Shown here piece after piece: positions 42,598-50,589 of a stretch of DNA of 64,000 bases (positions within the stretch are counted from its first letter, which is position 1; every line of letters begins with the position of its first letter). Under the pieces are notes generated by a model. It was given only the letters and a program-made list of their open reading frames with translations. It ran no database searches and was not told the origin of the DNA. This DNA is from Paraburkholderia sp. (GTDB lineage Bacteria; Pseudomonadota; Gammaproteobacteria; Burkholderiales; Burkholderiaceae). The stretch lies in the NCBI GenBank assembly GCA_004322045.1, contig SCRN01000043.1, positions 1 to 64,000 of the forward strand. The letters are read 5' to 3'. Made by a program: the position numbers and the translations under genes.

Positions 42598-43467
42598 TCA
42601 AACGCTCGCCAACGCCTCGGTCGTCGCGTCCAGAAGTGCCCGTAGTCGCGCGACGCGACGCAGATCGCGGTGATAGCCGAGCCAGACATCGCGCCCGGGC
42701 GGCGCCTCGCCAAGATCGATTCGCCGAAGTTCGGGCGTCGCATCGCCAAGTGGGCAAGGCAGCACGGCAAAGCCGCCTCCTTCGACACACATGCGCGCCT
42801 GCACCCCACGATTGTTGCTGCCGAACACCATCTTCGCCTTGGGCAGCATGCGTCTGACCCACTCGACGTCGGGCAGCGAGCCGAACGCGCTGTCCATGCT
42901 GATCAGCTTATGACCGTCACCCTCCCCGCGTGAAGGCGGGACCTGATCGACATGCCCGTACAACGCATAGTCGATGTGCATGAGCTTGCGCTGGATGACG
43001 TCGGGTTCGTCAAAGGGGGTGATACGGAACACCAGATCCGCTTCGCGCCGAGCGAGGTTGTACAGGCGCGAATCCGTGATGAGTTCCAGCGAGATACCCG
43101 GGTGTTTCGCTAGAAAGCGCGCGAACACCGGCGTGAGAATGTGCATGCCGAACCAGTCGGACGACGAGACCCGCAGCAGCCCGGTTAGCTGCGTTTCCTT
43201 GCCGGTTAGTGCACGCGCGAAGCCAAGCGCTTCCTCTTCCATTCTCTCGGCATAGGACAGCACGGCCGCGCCTTCGTCTGTCAGGACGAAGCCATCGCTG
43301 GTGCGCTGAAACAGCGTGTGTCCCAGGGCTTGCTCGAGTGCGCGCAACCGGCGGCCCATGGTTGGCTGAGTCTGTCCAACGCGCTTTGCGGCCGCCGCCA
43401 GGGTGCCGCAGCGAGCAATCGCCAAAAAGATCCGGACGTCGCTCCAGTCCAAGTTCATGCCATTCAT
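42598..43467 (-). CDS. LysR-family transcription regulator
   Basis: 289 residues from the ATG at 43467 (the ATG at 43458 is equally likely). LDWSDVRIFLAIARCGTLAAA and GQTQPTMGRRLRALEQALG form the helix-turn-helix. Divergent from the quinone-reductase-like gene at 43568 with about 100 bp between, the usual LTTR layout. Confidence 0.88.
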   Translation of the reverse strand: MNGMNLDWSDVRIFLAIARCGTLAAAAKRVGQTQPTMGRRLRALEQALGHTLFQRTSDGFVLTDEGAAVLSYAERMEEEALGFARALTGKETQLTGLLRVSSSDWFGMHILTPVFARFLAKHPGISLELITDSRLYNLARREADLVFRITPFDEPDVIQRKLMHIDYALYGHVDQVPPSRGEGDGHKLISMDSAFGSLPDVEWVRRMLPKAKMVFGSNNRGVQARMCVEGGGFAVLPCPLGDATPELRRIDLGEAPPGRDVWLGYHRDLRRVARLRALLDATTEALASV

Positions 43468-43567
43468 TTTCGTTTGGAGCTTATGCGATAACGTTGATGT
43501 ACATGCATTCTCGCATGGTTCATGCTGCACGTATCCACTTGTTTGTTCCATCGAAAAGGAAATGACC

Positions 43568-44554
43568 ATGTCCATGCAGGCGCTTGTCCTCAGTCGCTAC
43601 AACGGCCCGCTCGAATTGACGGAAATCTCGATACCACAGCCCGCGCATGGTCAGGTGCGGGTGCGCATTGCCGCGAGCGGCCTCAACCCGCTCGACACCA
43701 AGATCCGCGCCGGAAGCGCAGCGCATGCGAAACATCCGCTGCCTCTGGTGCTGGGCATCGATATGGCCGGCGTAGTTGACGCCATTGGCCCCGGCGTCAC
43801 CGCTTTCAATGTCGGCGACAAGGTGTACGGGATGACGGGCGGCGTCGGCGGCATTCAGGGCTCGCTGGCCGAGTATGCGGTAGTCGATGCCGACCTGCTC
43901 GCGATCCAGCCGGCCAATCTCTCGATGCGCGAAGCCGCGGCGCTGCCCCTCGCGTTTATCACGTCGTATTCCGGCATCGTCGACCGGGCGCATTTGCAAG
44001 CGGGGCAAACCGTGCTGGTGCAGGGAGGAGCAGGCGGTGTCGGGCATATCTCGGTACAACTGGCGCGGGCACTCGGCGCACAGGTCTTCGCGACAGCGAG
44101 TTCCGAGGACCACGATCGGGTTGCGCGTCTAGGCGCTACGCCGATCGATTACCGGGCGCAGTCGGTCGAGCAATACGTCGCATCATTGACGCAGGGCGCA
44201 GGCTTCGATCTGGTGGTAGACACCGTGGGCGGCCCAACGCTCGACGCTTCGTTCGCCGCGGTCAAGCATTTTGGTCATGTGGTCAGCGCATTGGGTTGGG
44301 GTACACATTCGTTGGCTCCGCTCTCGTTTCGCGAAGCGACGTACTCCGGCGTGTTCACGCTTTATCCGCTCCTGACGGGCCTGCATCGCGCGCACCACGG
44401 AGCGATGCTGCGCGAGGCCACGCGACTGGCGCAAGCCGGCAAGCTCACGCCGAATCTCGATCCTCGCCGGTTCGACCTAGGATCCGCGGAGCTCGCCTAT
44501 GACGCCATAACGAATGGCACCGCACGGGGGAAAATCGTGGTGGACGTAGCATGA
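43568..44554 (+). CDS. zinc-independent MDR/quinone-oxidoreductase-like dehydrogenase
   Basis: 328 residues, start at 43568 (AAAGGAAATGACC places AAGGA best for this ATG; 43562 is possible). SGLNPLDTKIRAG replaces the zinc-cysteine region, VLVQGGAGGVGHISVQLA is the coenzyme site, and LGIDMAGVVDAIG and YGMTGGVGGIQGSLAEY are quinone-reductase-like. NADPH-dependent reduction of quinones or enones is likely. Confidence 0.85.
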   Translation: MSMQALVLSRYNGPLELTEISIPQPAHGQVRVRIAASGLNPLDTKIRAGSAAHAKHPLPLVLGIDMAGVVDAIGPGVTAFNVGDKVYGMTGGVGGIQGSLAEYAVVDADLLAIQPANLSMREAAALPLAFITSYSGIVDRAHLQAGQTVLVQGGAGGVGHISVQLARALGAQVFATASSEDHDRVARLGATPIDYRAQSVEQYVASLTQGAGFDLVVDTVGGPTLDASFAAVKHFGHVVSALGWGTHSLAPLSFREATYSGVFTLYPLLTGLHRAHHGAMLREATRLAQAGKLTPNLDPRRFDLGSAELAYDAITNGTARGKIVVDVA

Positions 44555-44600
44555 GGCGAGCACCCAGTGCGGCCTGCCTCCATTTGTCCTCGCCCCCGGC

Positions 44601-45215
44601 TTATTGCACGAAACGGGCGTCTAGCGCAGACAGAGTCGGTATGACCTCGAAGTACAATTCCGCCGGAGAGCGGATCAGTAACGCAAACGAATCCGCGTGA
44701 TAGTGACCAAAGGTCATGTAGACAAAACCGAAACGGTAGTCGACGACGAGTCGGCATTGCACGTGCATACCGTCTTGGCACGTGTATTCCATGAATTGCC
44801 CTTTGGTCGTCGCGCCAGCCGACGCTTGGTTATGCGGCAACGCACCGACAGTAACCGCGGCGTTCCGGATGACCGGCGCACTGACCTCGTGCCGGAGCAC
44901 CGGCCCGTCATCCTTGAACGGCAGATAGCCATGCTCGTTCTGGTGTATCGAGCGAGCATTGACTTCGAAGCTGTGAGCGAGGCTGTTCGTCCGCATCGCT
45001 TTGCGAAGCCGTTGCAAGAGTGTGTATGTCACTGGCTTCCCTTCGAGGCAGTCGTCGTGGAAGATCGGGACGACTCTCTCCCTGTGGCGGCTGTCGGAGA
45101 ATTTCAGGCATCCGTGGTAGTGCCGTGAACCGCATTGATTGAAAAAAGTCCTCAATTCAGACGGAAAATTGCCGCCGGATCCGTCATCGCTTCCAGGAAC
45201 TGCTTGAAATGGCAT
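44601..45215 (-). CDS. hypothetical protein
   Basis: 204 residues from the ATG at 45215, which has GAGGAGA five bases upstream. No family recognised. Mixed polar sequence without signal peptide or membrane helix; notable parts are LRTFFNQCGSRHYHGCLKF, CRLVVDYRFGFVYMTFGHYH and a Phe/Val-rich end. It has a clear ribosome site and biased codon use, so it is probably expressed. Single gene between the dehydrogenase (convergent, 46 bp) and a non-coding gap. Function unknown. Confidence 0.6.
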   Translation of the reverse strand: MPFQAVPGSDDGSGGNFPSELRTFFNQCGSRHYHGCLKFSDSRHRERVVPIFHDDCLEGKPVTYTLLQRLRKAMRTNSLAHSFEVNARSIHQNEHGYLPFKDDGPVLRHEVSAPVIRNAAVTVGALPHNQASAGATTKGQFMEYTCQDGMHVQCRLVVDYRFGFVYMTFGHYHADSFALLIRSPAELYFEVIPTLSALDARFVQ

Positions 45216-45681
45216 GGTCTCCTCGCATTTATAAGAATTCACGTCACAACGCCAACTGACTGAGGCGCCTCGTCACGCTGTGACGACATGGCGCCAGCCG
45301 CCGCAAGAGCGATGGGTATGTCGTCGGATCGCTCGCACGCAGTGGGTTGGGTGGGCCTTCCACAGGCCGCATCCTCGCACATGTTGCGGCCCGTGTGGCT
45401 TCACGTCGTCGCCGGAGTGTTCAAGAGAATGACGGCATCGAAGGCCCAACCTCCGTGCCAACCGCCTGGCACCAAAACGAATCGCGTCATTTGTTTTGTT
45501 CTCTCGAATCGTCGACAAATGGTCGAATCCGCCGCGGTGTTGGCCGGGTGCGCGCGCCTCGCTTTTTGCGATTACCGCATGTCGCCGTGCCTACACACGC
45601 GCCCATCTTTTTCTGCTTCCATGGAATAAGGTACGTACGCGGACCGTTTATGCCATGTCCTTGGACGCTTAGGAGACGGAG
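45216..45681. other. 466-bp stretch without a supported gene
   Basis: Short frames exist on both strands, but they have no ribosome sites, no recognisable family and arginine/cysteine-rich shadow-like composition. The right end carries the ECF-like promoter listed next. Confidence 0.55.
45623..45650 (+). promoter_or_regulatory. candidate ECF-sigma promoter
   Basis: GGAATAA, 15 bases, CGTTTA, 32 bp before the lipoprotein start. The -35 element is of the GGAA type read by ECF sigma factors, and the downstream operon encodes one, so autoregulation is plausible. Confidence 0.45.
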
Positions 45682-45843
45682 ATGAGATCGATGCGGATGC
45701 TTTTTGCCGGGTTCACCGTGCTTGCGCTCCTGTTGTCCGCGGGTTGCGGATCGATGAGCGGGATGTCGTCGTCCGGACAATCGACGAGCGGCGGCTATGG
45801 CAGTGGTGGCAGTAGTGGCGGGAGTGGCAGCGGTGGTTACTGA
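45682..45843 (+). CDS. small Gly/Ser-rich lipoprotein
   Basis: 53 residues; AGGAGACGG ribosome site before the ATG. Hydrophobic signal and lipobox LLSAGC (Cys22), then a tail made almost wholly of Gly, Ser and Tyr (QSTSGGYGSGGSSGGSGSGG). It would be a disordered lipid-anchored peptide. It is the first gene of the ECF-sigma operon, so a role in sensing envelope stress or as the main output is possible. Confidence 0.75.
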   Translation: MRSMRMLFAGFTVLALLLSAGCGSMSGMSSSGQSTSGGYGSGGSSGGSGSGGY

Positions 45844-45861
45844 CGACCGCGGTGTGCCTCG

Positions 45862-46383
45862 GTGAGCTTCGAAACTGACGTTGTCGGGTGGCTCCCGCAG
45901 TTGCGGCGGTATGCGCGAGCGTTGACGGGCGATCCGGCTTGGGCAGACGACTTGGTGCAGGACACGGCCGAGCGTGCGCTCACGCGCGTGCGCGCTTTCC
46001 GCGCGGACACCAACCTGCGCGCATGGCTGCTGACGATTCTGCGCCATCTCTACATCGATCAGCTGCGTGCGCGCCGGGAAATCGCGATCGATAGCGAACA
46101 TGCGCTGTGGCAGGGACTCGAGGCGCCGAGCGGCCAAGTCGACTCGCTGGTGCTGCGCGACGTCCAGCGCATGCTCTACCGCTTGCCGCTCGAGCACCGG
46201 GAAGTGCTTCTGCTCGTTTGCGTCGAAGAGTTGAGTTATCAGGAGGTGTCGACGGTGCTCGGCGTGCCCATCGGCACGGTGATGTCGCGGTTGGCGCGTG
46301 CCCGCGAGCATATGCGGCAGTTGCTCGCGGATGGTTCACCGCGTCAGGCGCCCTCTTTGAAAGCAGTGAGAAATACCCGATGA
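45862..46383 (+). CDS. ECF-type RNA polymerase sigma factor
   Basis: 173 residues, GTG start. Sigma2: LPQLRRYARALTGDPAWADDLVQDTAERAL and TNLRAWLLTILRHLYIDQLR; sigma4: LPLEHREVLLLVCVEELSYQEVSTVLGVPIGTVMSRLARAREHM. Only regions 2 and 4, as in ECF factors. The stop overlaps the anti-sigma start (ATGA). Controls its own operon by inference from the upstream -35 element. Confidence 0.93.
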   Translation: MSFETDVVGWLPQLRRYARALTGDPAWADDLVQDTAERALTRVRAFRADTNLRAWLLTILRHLYIDQLRARREIAIDSEHALWQGLEAPSGQVDSLVLRDVQRMLYRLPLEHREVLLLVCVEELSYQEVSTVLGVPIGTVMSRLARAREHMRQLLADGSPRQAPSLKAVRNTR

Positions 46384-47180
46384 GCGACGATTCTCACCCC
46401 ACGCCTACGGATGGCTTCAGCGAAACGGAGCTCGACGCGCTTTCGGCGTTCGTCGATGGCGAGCTGCCGGAAGCGGAACGCCGGGCGATCGCCGAGCGGC
46501 TCGCTGCGGACCCCGCTGCGGCGAGTCGCGTGACGCATTATCGCGCGCAGCGCGCCGCCTTGAGGGCGCTGTTCGCCGATCCCGCGGCGCAAACGAACGG
46601 CCCCTGCATCGTGCTGCGCACGCGCACGCCTTGGTGGCGGCAAGCCGCTTTGGCTGCGTGCTCGCTTGCAGCGGGCGTTGCGCTCGCGTGGTTTGCCGCC
46701 GGCCTTGGGGCCTATCGCGCGCCACCGCCGACGCAAATGGCATTCGCTCGGCAGGCCGACCTCGCCTATGCGGTCTACGCCCCAGAACGGCAACATGCGG
46801 TTGAAGTCGTGGCCGCGCGCGAGGGAGCGCTCGTCGGCTGGCTCTCGAAGCGCCTGAATCGCCCCCTTTCCGTGCCGTCTCTCGATGAGTACGGCTATTC
46901 GTTCCTCGGCGGGCGATTGTTGCCGGGCACAGGCGGCGGCCCAGCCGCGCAGTTCATGTATGAAAGCCGCGACGGGGAAAGACTTGCGCTTTATGTGAGC
47001 GCGGCTGCGCCTGGCGAGGCGCCGGTCCGGCTCTGGCGCCAGGGCGAGCGCCGCACGTATTACTGGGTGAGCCGCCAGACGGCTTATGCGCTCTCAGGAG
47101 AGATTGCGGAGGATCGACTGCGAGCCATCGCTGTCGATGTTTGCGGCGATCTCGGCGGCCAGCCCGAACAGTGGCGATAG
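46380..47180 (+). CDS. anti-sigma factor, membrane-anchored
   Basis: 266 residues. ALSAFVDGELPEAERRAIAERLAADP is the zinc-less anti-sigma N-terminal helix pattern; a membrane helix lies at about 95-115 (AALAACSLAAGVALAWFAAG); the periplasmic part ends with YYWVSRQTAYALSGEI, a segment common to this family (COG5662). The upstream open frame is read-through of the sigma gene. It should hold the sigma factor at the membrane until a signal arrives. Confidence 0.88.
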   Translation: MSDDSHPTPTDGFSETELDALSAFVDGELPEAERRAIAERLAADPAAASRVTHYRAQRAALRALFADPAAQTNGPCIVLRTRTPWWRQAALAACSLAAGVALAWFAAGLGAYRAPPPTQMAFARQADLAYAVYAPERQHAVEVVAAREGALVGWLSKRLNRPLSVPSLDEYGYSFLGGRLLPGTGGGPAAQFMYESRDGERLALYVSAAAPGEAPVRLWRQGERRTYYWVSRQTAYALSGEIAEDRLRAIAVDVCGDLGGQPEQWR

Positions 47181-47222
47181 ATCCACATGGCGCGGGAAGA
47201 GGTGCGCGGCCACGAGAGGACT

Positions 47223-47852
47223 ATGGGTGCTTTCGGTAAGTGGGCAAAGGCGATCGCGCGGGTGGCGTGCGTCGCTTGTGCGGCGATCGGCGTTGCCGCG
47301 GCGACGGGCAATGCAAGCGACGGCGTCGCCCGTGAGCAGTATCGGCTAGACCCCGTGCGCTCGGGCGTCGCGTTCGACGTCAAATACTTGTGGCACTCGC
47401 GGCTCGCGATGCGCTTTGGCCGGATGCGAGCCCAGCTTGCCGGGGCCGAGAACGGCCTCGCCGCCGCGCGCGTGAGCGTGACGATCGACGCAGCGAGCCT
47501 CGAAGCGAACATGCCGTTCTTGGCTGGAATCGTCGAAGGCGACGAGATGCTCGATGCGGCGCGCTACCCGTCCATTCGTTTCGTCAGTACCCGGTTCGTG
47601 CGCACGGGCGCCTCGAGCGGCCTCTTGGAGGGCCAACTGACGATTCGGACGACCACGCGCCCGGTTGCGCTCGTCGTGACGTTCGATGACACGCCGCGCG
47701 GTGCGTCCGGCGATGCCGGGTCGCTCGCTTTTTCGGCTGACGGCCATTTCAGCCGTGCGGCCTTCGGACTATCAAGGTGGCCCGTCGCCGTCGGCGACGA
47801 TGTCCACATGAGGATTTACGTCGAATTCGTCAGGGAACGGACGAATCCCTAA
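47223..47852 (+). CDS. YceI-family periplasmic lipid-binding protein
   Basis: 209 residues, start 47223 with GAGAGGAC. A signal peptide ends near NASDGVA. YRLDPVRSGVAFDVKYLWHSRLAMRFGRM and FVSTRFVRT and LTIRTTTRPVALVVTF are the YceI lipocalin-like barrel, which binds isoprenoid quinones or fatty chains. Here it lies after the anti-sigma gene, so probably part of the sigma regulon. Confidence 0.86.
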   Translation: MGAFGKWAKAIARVACVACAAIGVAAATGNASDGVAREQYRLDPVRSGVAFDVKYLWHSRLAMRFGRMRAQLAGAENGLAAARVSVTIDAASLEANMPFLAGIVEGDEMLDAARYPSIRFVSTRFVRTGASSGLLEGQLTIRTTTRPVALVVTFDDTPRGASGDAGSLAFSADGHFSRAAFGLSRWPVAVGDDVHMRIYVEFVRERTNP

Positions 47853-47887
47853 TCATTGCGTTCCCGTTTTGCTTCTGGAGACCGATC

Positions 47888-48247
47888 ATGATCAAGACCT
47901 TGCTGTGCGTCGTAGCCTGCGCTGTATCGACCGCATCGTTCGCTGAACCGCCGAAGGTTACGAATGGGATGGTGGTGGACGACGAAGGCATGACGCTCTA
48001 CACATTCGACAAAGACACGACCGCGGGCAAGAGCGCCTGCACCGGCGGCTGCGTGGCGAAATGGCCCGCCGCGCTCGCCGATGCCTACGACAAGCCGAGC
48101 GGACAGTGGGGGCTCATTGCCGCCGCCGACGGCAAACACCAATGGACTTATGAAGGGCATCCGCTTTATCGCTTCGCGGGCGACAAAATGGCGGGTGAGA
48201 AGAACGGGGATGGGTTTGCCGGGCTATGGCACGTTGCGAAGCCGTAG
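47888..48247 (+). CDS. COG4315 secreted repeat protein
   Basis: 119 residues, start 47888 with GGAG. A signal peptide ends SFAE. VDDEGMTLYTFDKD, SACTGGCVAKWPA and DGKHQWTYEGHPLYRFAGDK form the repeat of PF03640, common beside ECF sigma and YceI genes. Role unknown; a link to envelope stress or metal/disulfide chemistry through the two Cys is possible. Its last 127 bases recur 1200 bp downstream. Confidence 0.87.
   Translation: MIKTLLCVVACAVSTASFAEPPKVTNGMVVDDEGMTLYTFDKDTTAGKSACTGGCVAKWPAALADAYDKPSGQWGLIAAADGKHQWTYEGHPLYRFAGDKMAGEKNGDGFAGLWHVAKP
48121..48247 (+). repeat. direct repeat, left copy
   Basis: The 3' end of the COG4315 gene. It matches 49321-49447 at 119 of 127 bases (about 94 %), exactly 1200 bp apart. 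Confidence 0.9.
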
Positions 48248-48345
48248 CGGGGCGGTGAACCGGATGGCGCGCTCGCATGATGACGGGTGTTTTTGCCAGC
48301 TTCGCGCGCCTAGCCACGCATTCGCACCTCAGGCGTTGCCCATTT

Positions 48346-48361
48346 TGCATTTATTAATGCA
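48346..48361. promoter_or_regulatory. AT-rich palindrome upstream of the lysozyme-domain gene
   Basis: TGCATT-TATT-AATGCA in a very AT-rich patch 160 bp before the next gene. Either an operator or a remnant of the recombination that placed the gene here. Confidence 0.35.
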
Positions 48362-48519
48362 TTATGGGTTCACGTGAGGCGATCTGCTATTGGCTCGACG
48401 ATGTCGAGCCGTCGCACGGCAATACGCCTTCGAGTTGGTTTCCGGCGAGCCCGACATCATGCGAGGGCAGGCTGCGTACTCCTATCGTGCTTCGATGAGT
48501 GTAGGCGGAGAGGCGGGTC

Positions 48520-49188
48520 ATGACGATTTCCGTGCCGTTAGCTGAGAGTCAAGCGCAGGTATCCGATCTTTTCCCAACCAATGGCGGCGACCAAGGGTTC
48601 GGCCAATTAGAACTCATGCTGCTCCAGCTCATCGGGCAGCTATTGACGAAATATTTATCGTCGTATGGGGGAGGCTCGTGGAGCGGCGGTGGGACCTGGC
48701 AACCGCACCCGCAGGGATCGTCCACCGTACCCACTATTTCGTCGAACGACGCGGCCCAGGCCGTTGCATCCGATCTCGAGCAGCGCTATGGTCTGACGCC
48801 CACGCAGGCTGCGGGCGTGCTGGGCAATATGCAGCAGGAAAGTGGGATGCAATGCAACGTCAACCAAGGCGGCAGACGGGGTGCTCCGAACGGCGATTGC
48901 TCGGGCGGCGCCGCCTATGGGTTGGCGCAATGGGATGGGAGCCGCAAGGCGGACGAGATCGAATATGCAAGAAAGCACGGTCTCGACCCCGGCAGCCTTC
49001 AGGCCAACATCGGCTACATGAATCAAGAGCTGGATGGGCCGTACAGCAAGACGATTCGCGATATCAAGCAGGCGTCGACTACCGCCGAAGCGGCAAGGGT
49101 TTGGGAGAGGGACTTCGAGCAGGCGGGGACCCCCGCGATGGGAAACCGCATCGAATACGCCGATGCTTTCCTGCGCAAAGGGCTTTGA
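48520..49188 (+). CDS. phage-tail-lysozyme-domain protein
   Basis: 222 residues. Residues 1 to about 75 are a linker with FGQLELMLLQLIGQLLTKYL and a Gly/Ser stretch. From about 80: AAQAVASDLEQRYGLTPTQAAGVLGNMQQESGMQ, GGAAYGLAQWDGSRK and NQELDGPYSKTIRDIK, the phage tail lysozyme domain (PF18013) with catalytic Glu in QQESG. No signal peptide, no phage neighbours; it sits between two copies of a repeat. It probably cuts peptidoglycan after export by another system. Confidence 0.8.
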   Translation: MTISVPLAESQAQVSDLFPTNGGDQGFGQLELMLLQLIGQLLTKYLSSYGGGSWSGGGTWQPHPQGSSTVPTISSNDAAQAVASDLEQRYGLTPTQAAGVLGNMQQESGMQCNVNQGGRRGAPNGDCSGGAAYGLAQWDGSRKADEIEYARKHGLDPGSLQANIGYMNQELDGPYSKTIRDIKQASTTAEAARVWERDFEQAGTPAMGNRIEYADAFLRKGL

Positions 49189-49289
49189 TGAACGACAAGC
49201 TGTCTTCGGCGTCTGCGCCGGCACCGGCACCGGCACCGGCATTAGGCCGCGGCGCAGCCCCGTCGGAACGCCGGCTGATTCAAAAGTGA
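49188..49289 (+). CDS. possible 33-codon gene fragment overlapping the lysozyme-domain gene
   Basis: The ATG shares a base with the preceding stop (TGATG). It encodes a Pro/Ala repeat (APAPAPAPA, from repeated CCGGCA units at 49217-49241) and then stops. It may be the broken start of a partner gene cut by the recombination that made the repeat. Weakly supported. Confidence 0.3.
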   Translation: MNDKLSSASAPAPAPAPALGRGAAPSERRLIQK

Positions 49290-49314
49290 TTGACTCCGAA
49301 AATGCGCAGTGGGT

Positions 49315-49447
49315 GGGCGCCGCCGCCGATGGCAAACACCAGTGGACTCATGAAGGGCATCCGCTTTATCGCTTCGCGGGCGACAAGATGGCGGGTGAGA
49401 AGAACGGGGAGGGGTTTGCCGGGCTTTGGCATGTTGCCAAGCCGTAG
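49315..49447 (+). pseudogene. COG4315 gene fragment (3' end)
   Basis: In frame: GAAADGKHQWTHEGHPLYRF, then AGDKMAGEKNGEGFAGLWHV and the stop. Same as the end of the gene at 47888-48247. No start codon or signal peptide, so not expressed as a COG4315 protein. Confidence 0.85.
49321..49447 (+). repeat. direct repeat, right copy
   Basis: Partner of 48121-48247; eight substitutions, no gaps. Three of the changes alter the amino acid. It marks the right border of the interval with the lysozyme-domain gene. Confidence 0.9.
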
Positions 49448-49859
49448 GGGGGTGATGGCAGCATCGGTGCGATGCCCGCCCAGGCAGCCTTCTGCATGCC
49501 GCAGCGCATTCTGCAAGCCCAGTGATAACGCGCTCGAAGCGCTCACCGCCTTCGACGACATTAGCGTATTCCCATCGCGAGAAAGCCACTGCGCTTCCCG
49601 CCCCTCAGTTGCACCGGGCTGGCGAGCGGCCCGTCTCCGTACAAACCCTTGCCGCCCAAGCTCGGCGCGCCATGCCACGGCCTTTCGCGCGGGCTTGGCG
49701 CGCTGCCTATGCCGCCTGGCTATTGCCTCGATGCTCCGCACGCATTAATAATCGCGCTCGCGGCAGAGATACCCGGCGACAGACATCGGGCGCGGCGGCG
49801 GGTGCACCGTCCGCCAGACCAGCGCGCGCAAGGCGCGCTTGGCAAGAAGGAGGCGAGGG
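49448..49859. other. 412-bp stretch without a supported gene
   Basis: Frames here are short, lack ribosome sites and show no family. The last 20 bases hold the ribosome site of the response regulator. No hairpin with a T-tract was seen. Confidence 0.55.
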
Positions 49860-50585
49860 ATGACAGAGAGGCATCGAATCTTGGTATTGGACGACGATCC
49901 GCAGGTGCGCGAATGGCTGCACACAGTGCTCGAAGAAGCCGGTTTCGACGTGTCGGCGGTCGATACCGCCGCCCGCATGCGAGCGTGTCTGGCGGCGGCG
50001 CCGCACGCGCTCGTGGTGTTGGATCTGAAACTGCGCGGAGAGGACGGGCTGACTGTTGCGCGCGAATTGCGCAGTCGATCGAGCGTGCCGATCATCATGA
50101 TGAGCGGCCTCGGCGATGAAACCGATCGAGTGCTCGGCTTGGAGACGGCCGCCGATGATTTCGTCACCAAGCCATTTTCCGGCCGCGAACTGCTCGCGCG
50201 CATTCGCGCGCAATTGCGCCGGACCACTGAACTGTCGAGGCCGCGCGCAGCGAACGGCGCATCGAGCGGCCCGCGTTTCGGCTTCGACGGTTGGCTGCTC
50301 GATCTTTCCTCGCGTACGCTAACGCACCACGGCGACCCTTGCGCGCTCACGCAGGGTGAATTCGCATTGCTCTCGGCGATGGTGCAACAACCGGCGCGCG
50401 TGTGGTCGCGCGATCAATTGCTCGAACATACGCGCGGCATCGACATCGACGTTTACGATCGCACGATCGATGTGCTGATCCTGCGTCTGCGGCGCAAGAT
50501 CGAGCCGAACCCGGCGCAGCCGCAGTACATTCGCACGCAGCGCGGCGTCGGCTATAGCTTCTCCGCGCAAGTCGTGCGGCTTTGA
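49860..50585 (+). CDS. OmpR-type response regulator
   Basis: 241 residues, start 49860 with AAGGAGG. Receiver: ILVLDDDPQVREWL (acidic pair), VVLDLKLRGEDG (phosphorylated Asp at about 55), MMSGLGDETD and KPFSGREL with the conserved Lys. C-terminal winged helix ending RTQRGVGYSFSA. Four bases before the sensor kinase gene. It may regulate the sugar operon downstream. Confidence 0.93.
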   Translation: MTERHRILVLDDDPQVREWLHTVLEEAGFDVSAVDTAARMRACLAAAPHALVVLDLKLRGEDGLTVARELRSRSSVPIIMMSGLGDETDRVLGLETAADDFVTKPFSGRELLARIRAQLRRTTELSRPRAANGASSGPRFGFDGWLLDLSSRTLTHHGDPCALTQGEFALLSAMVQQPARVWSRDQLLEHTRGIDIDVYDRTIDVLILRLRRKIEPNPAQPQYIRTQRGVGYSFSAQVVRL

Positions 50586-50589
50586 TCCG

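Noticed and set aside
45273-45629. overlapping 81- to 113-codon frames on both strands
   Set aside because: No ribosome sites, no homology, shadow-like composition.
49217-49241. CCGGCA tandem units as a phase-variable repeat
   Set aside because: Only about four units, and it codes for a simple Pro/Ala run in a doubtful fragment.
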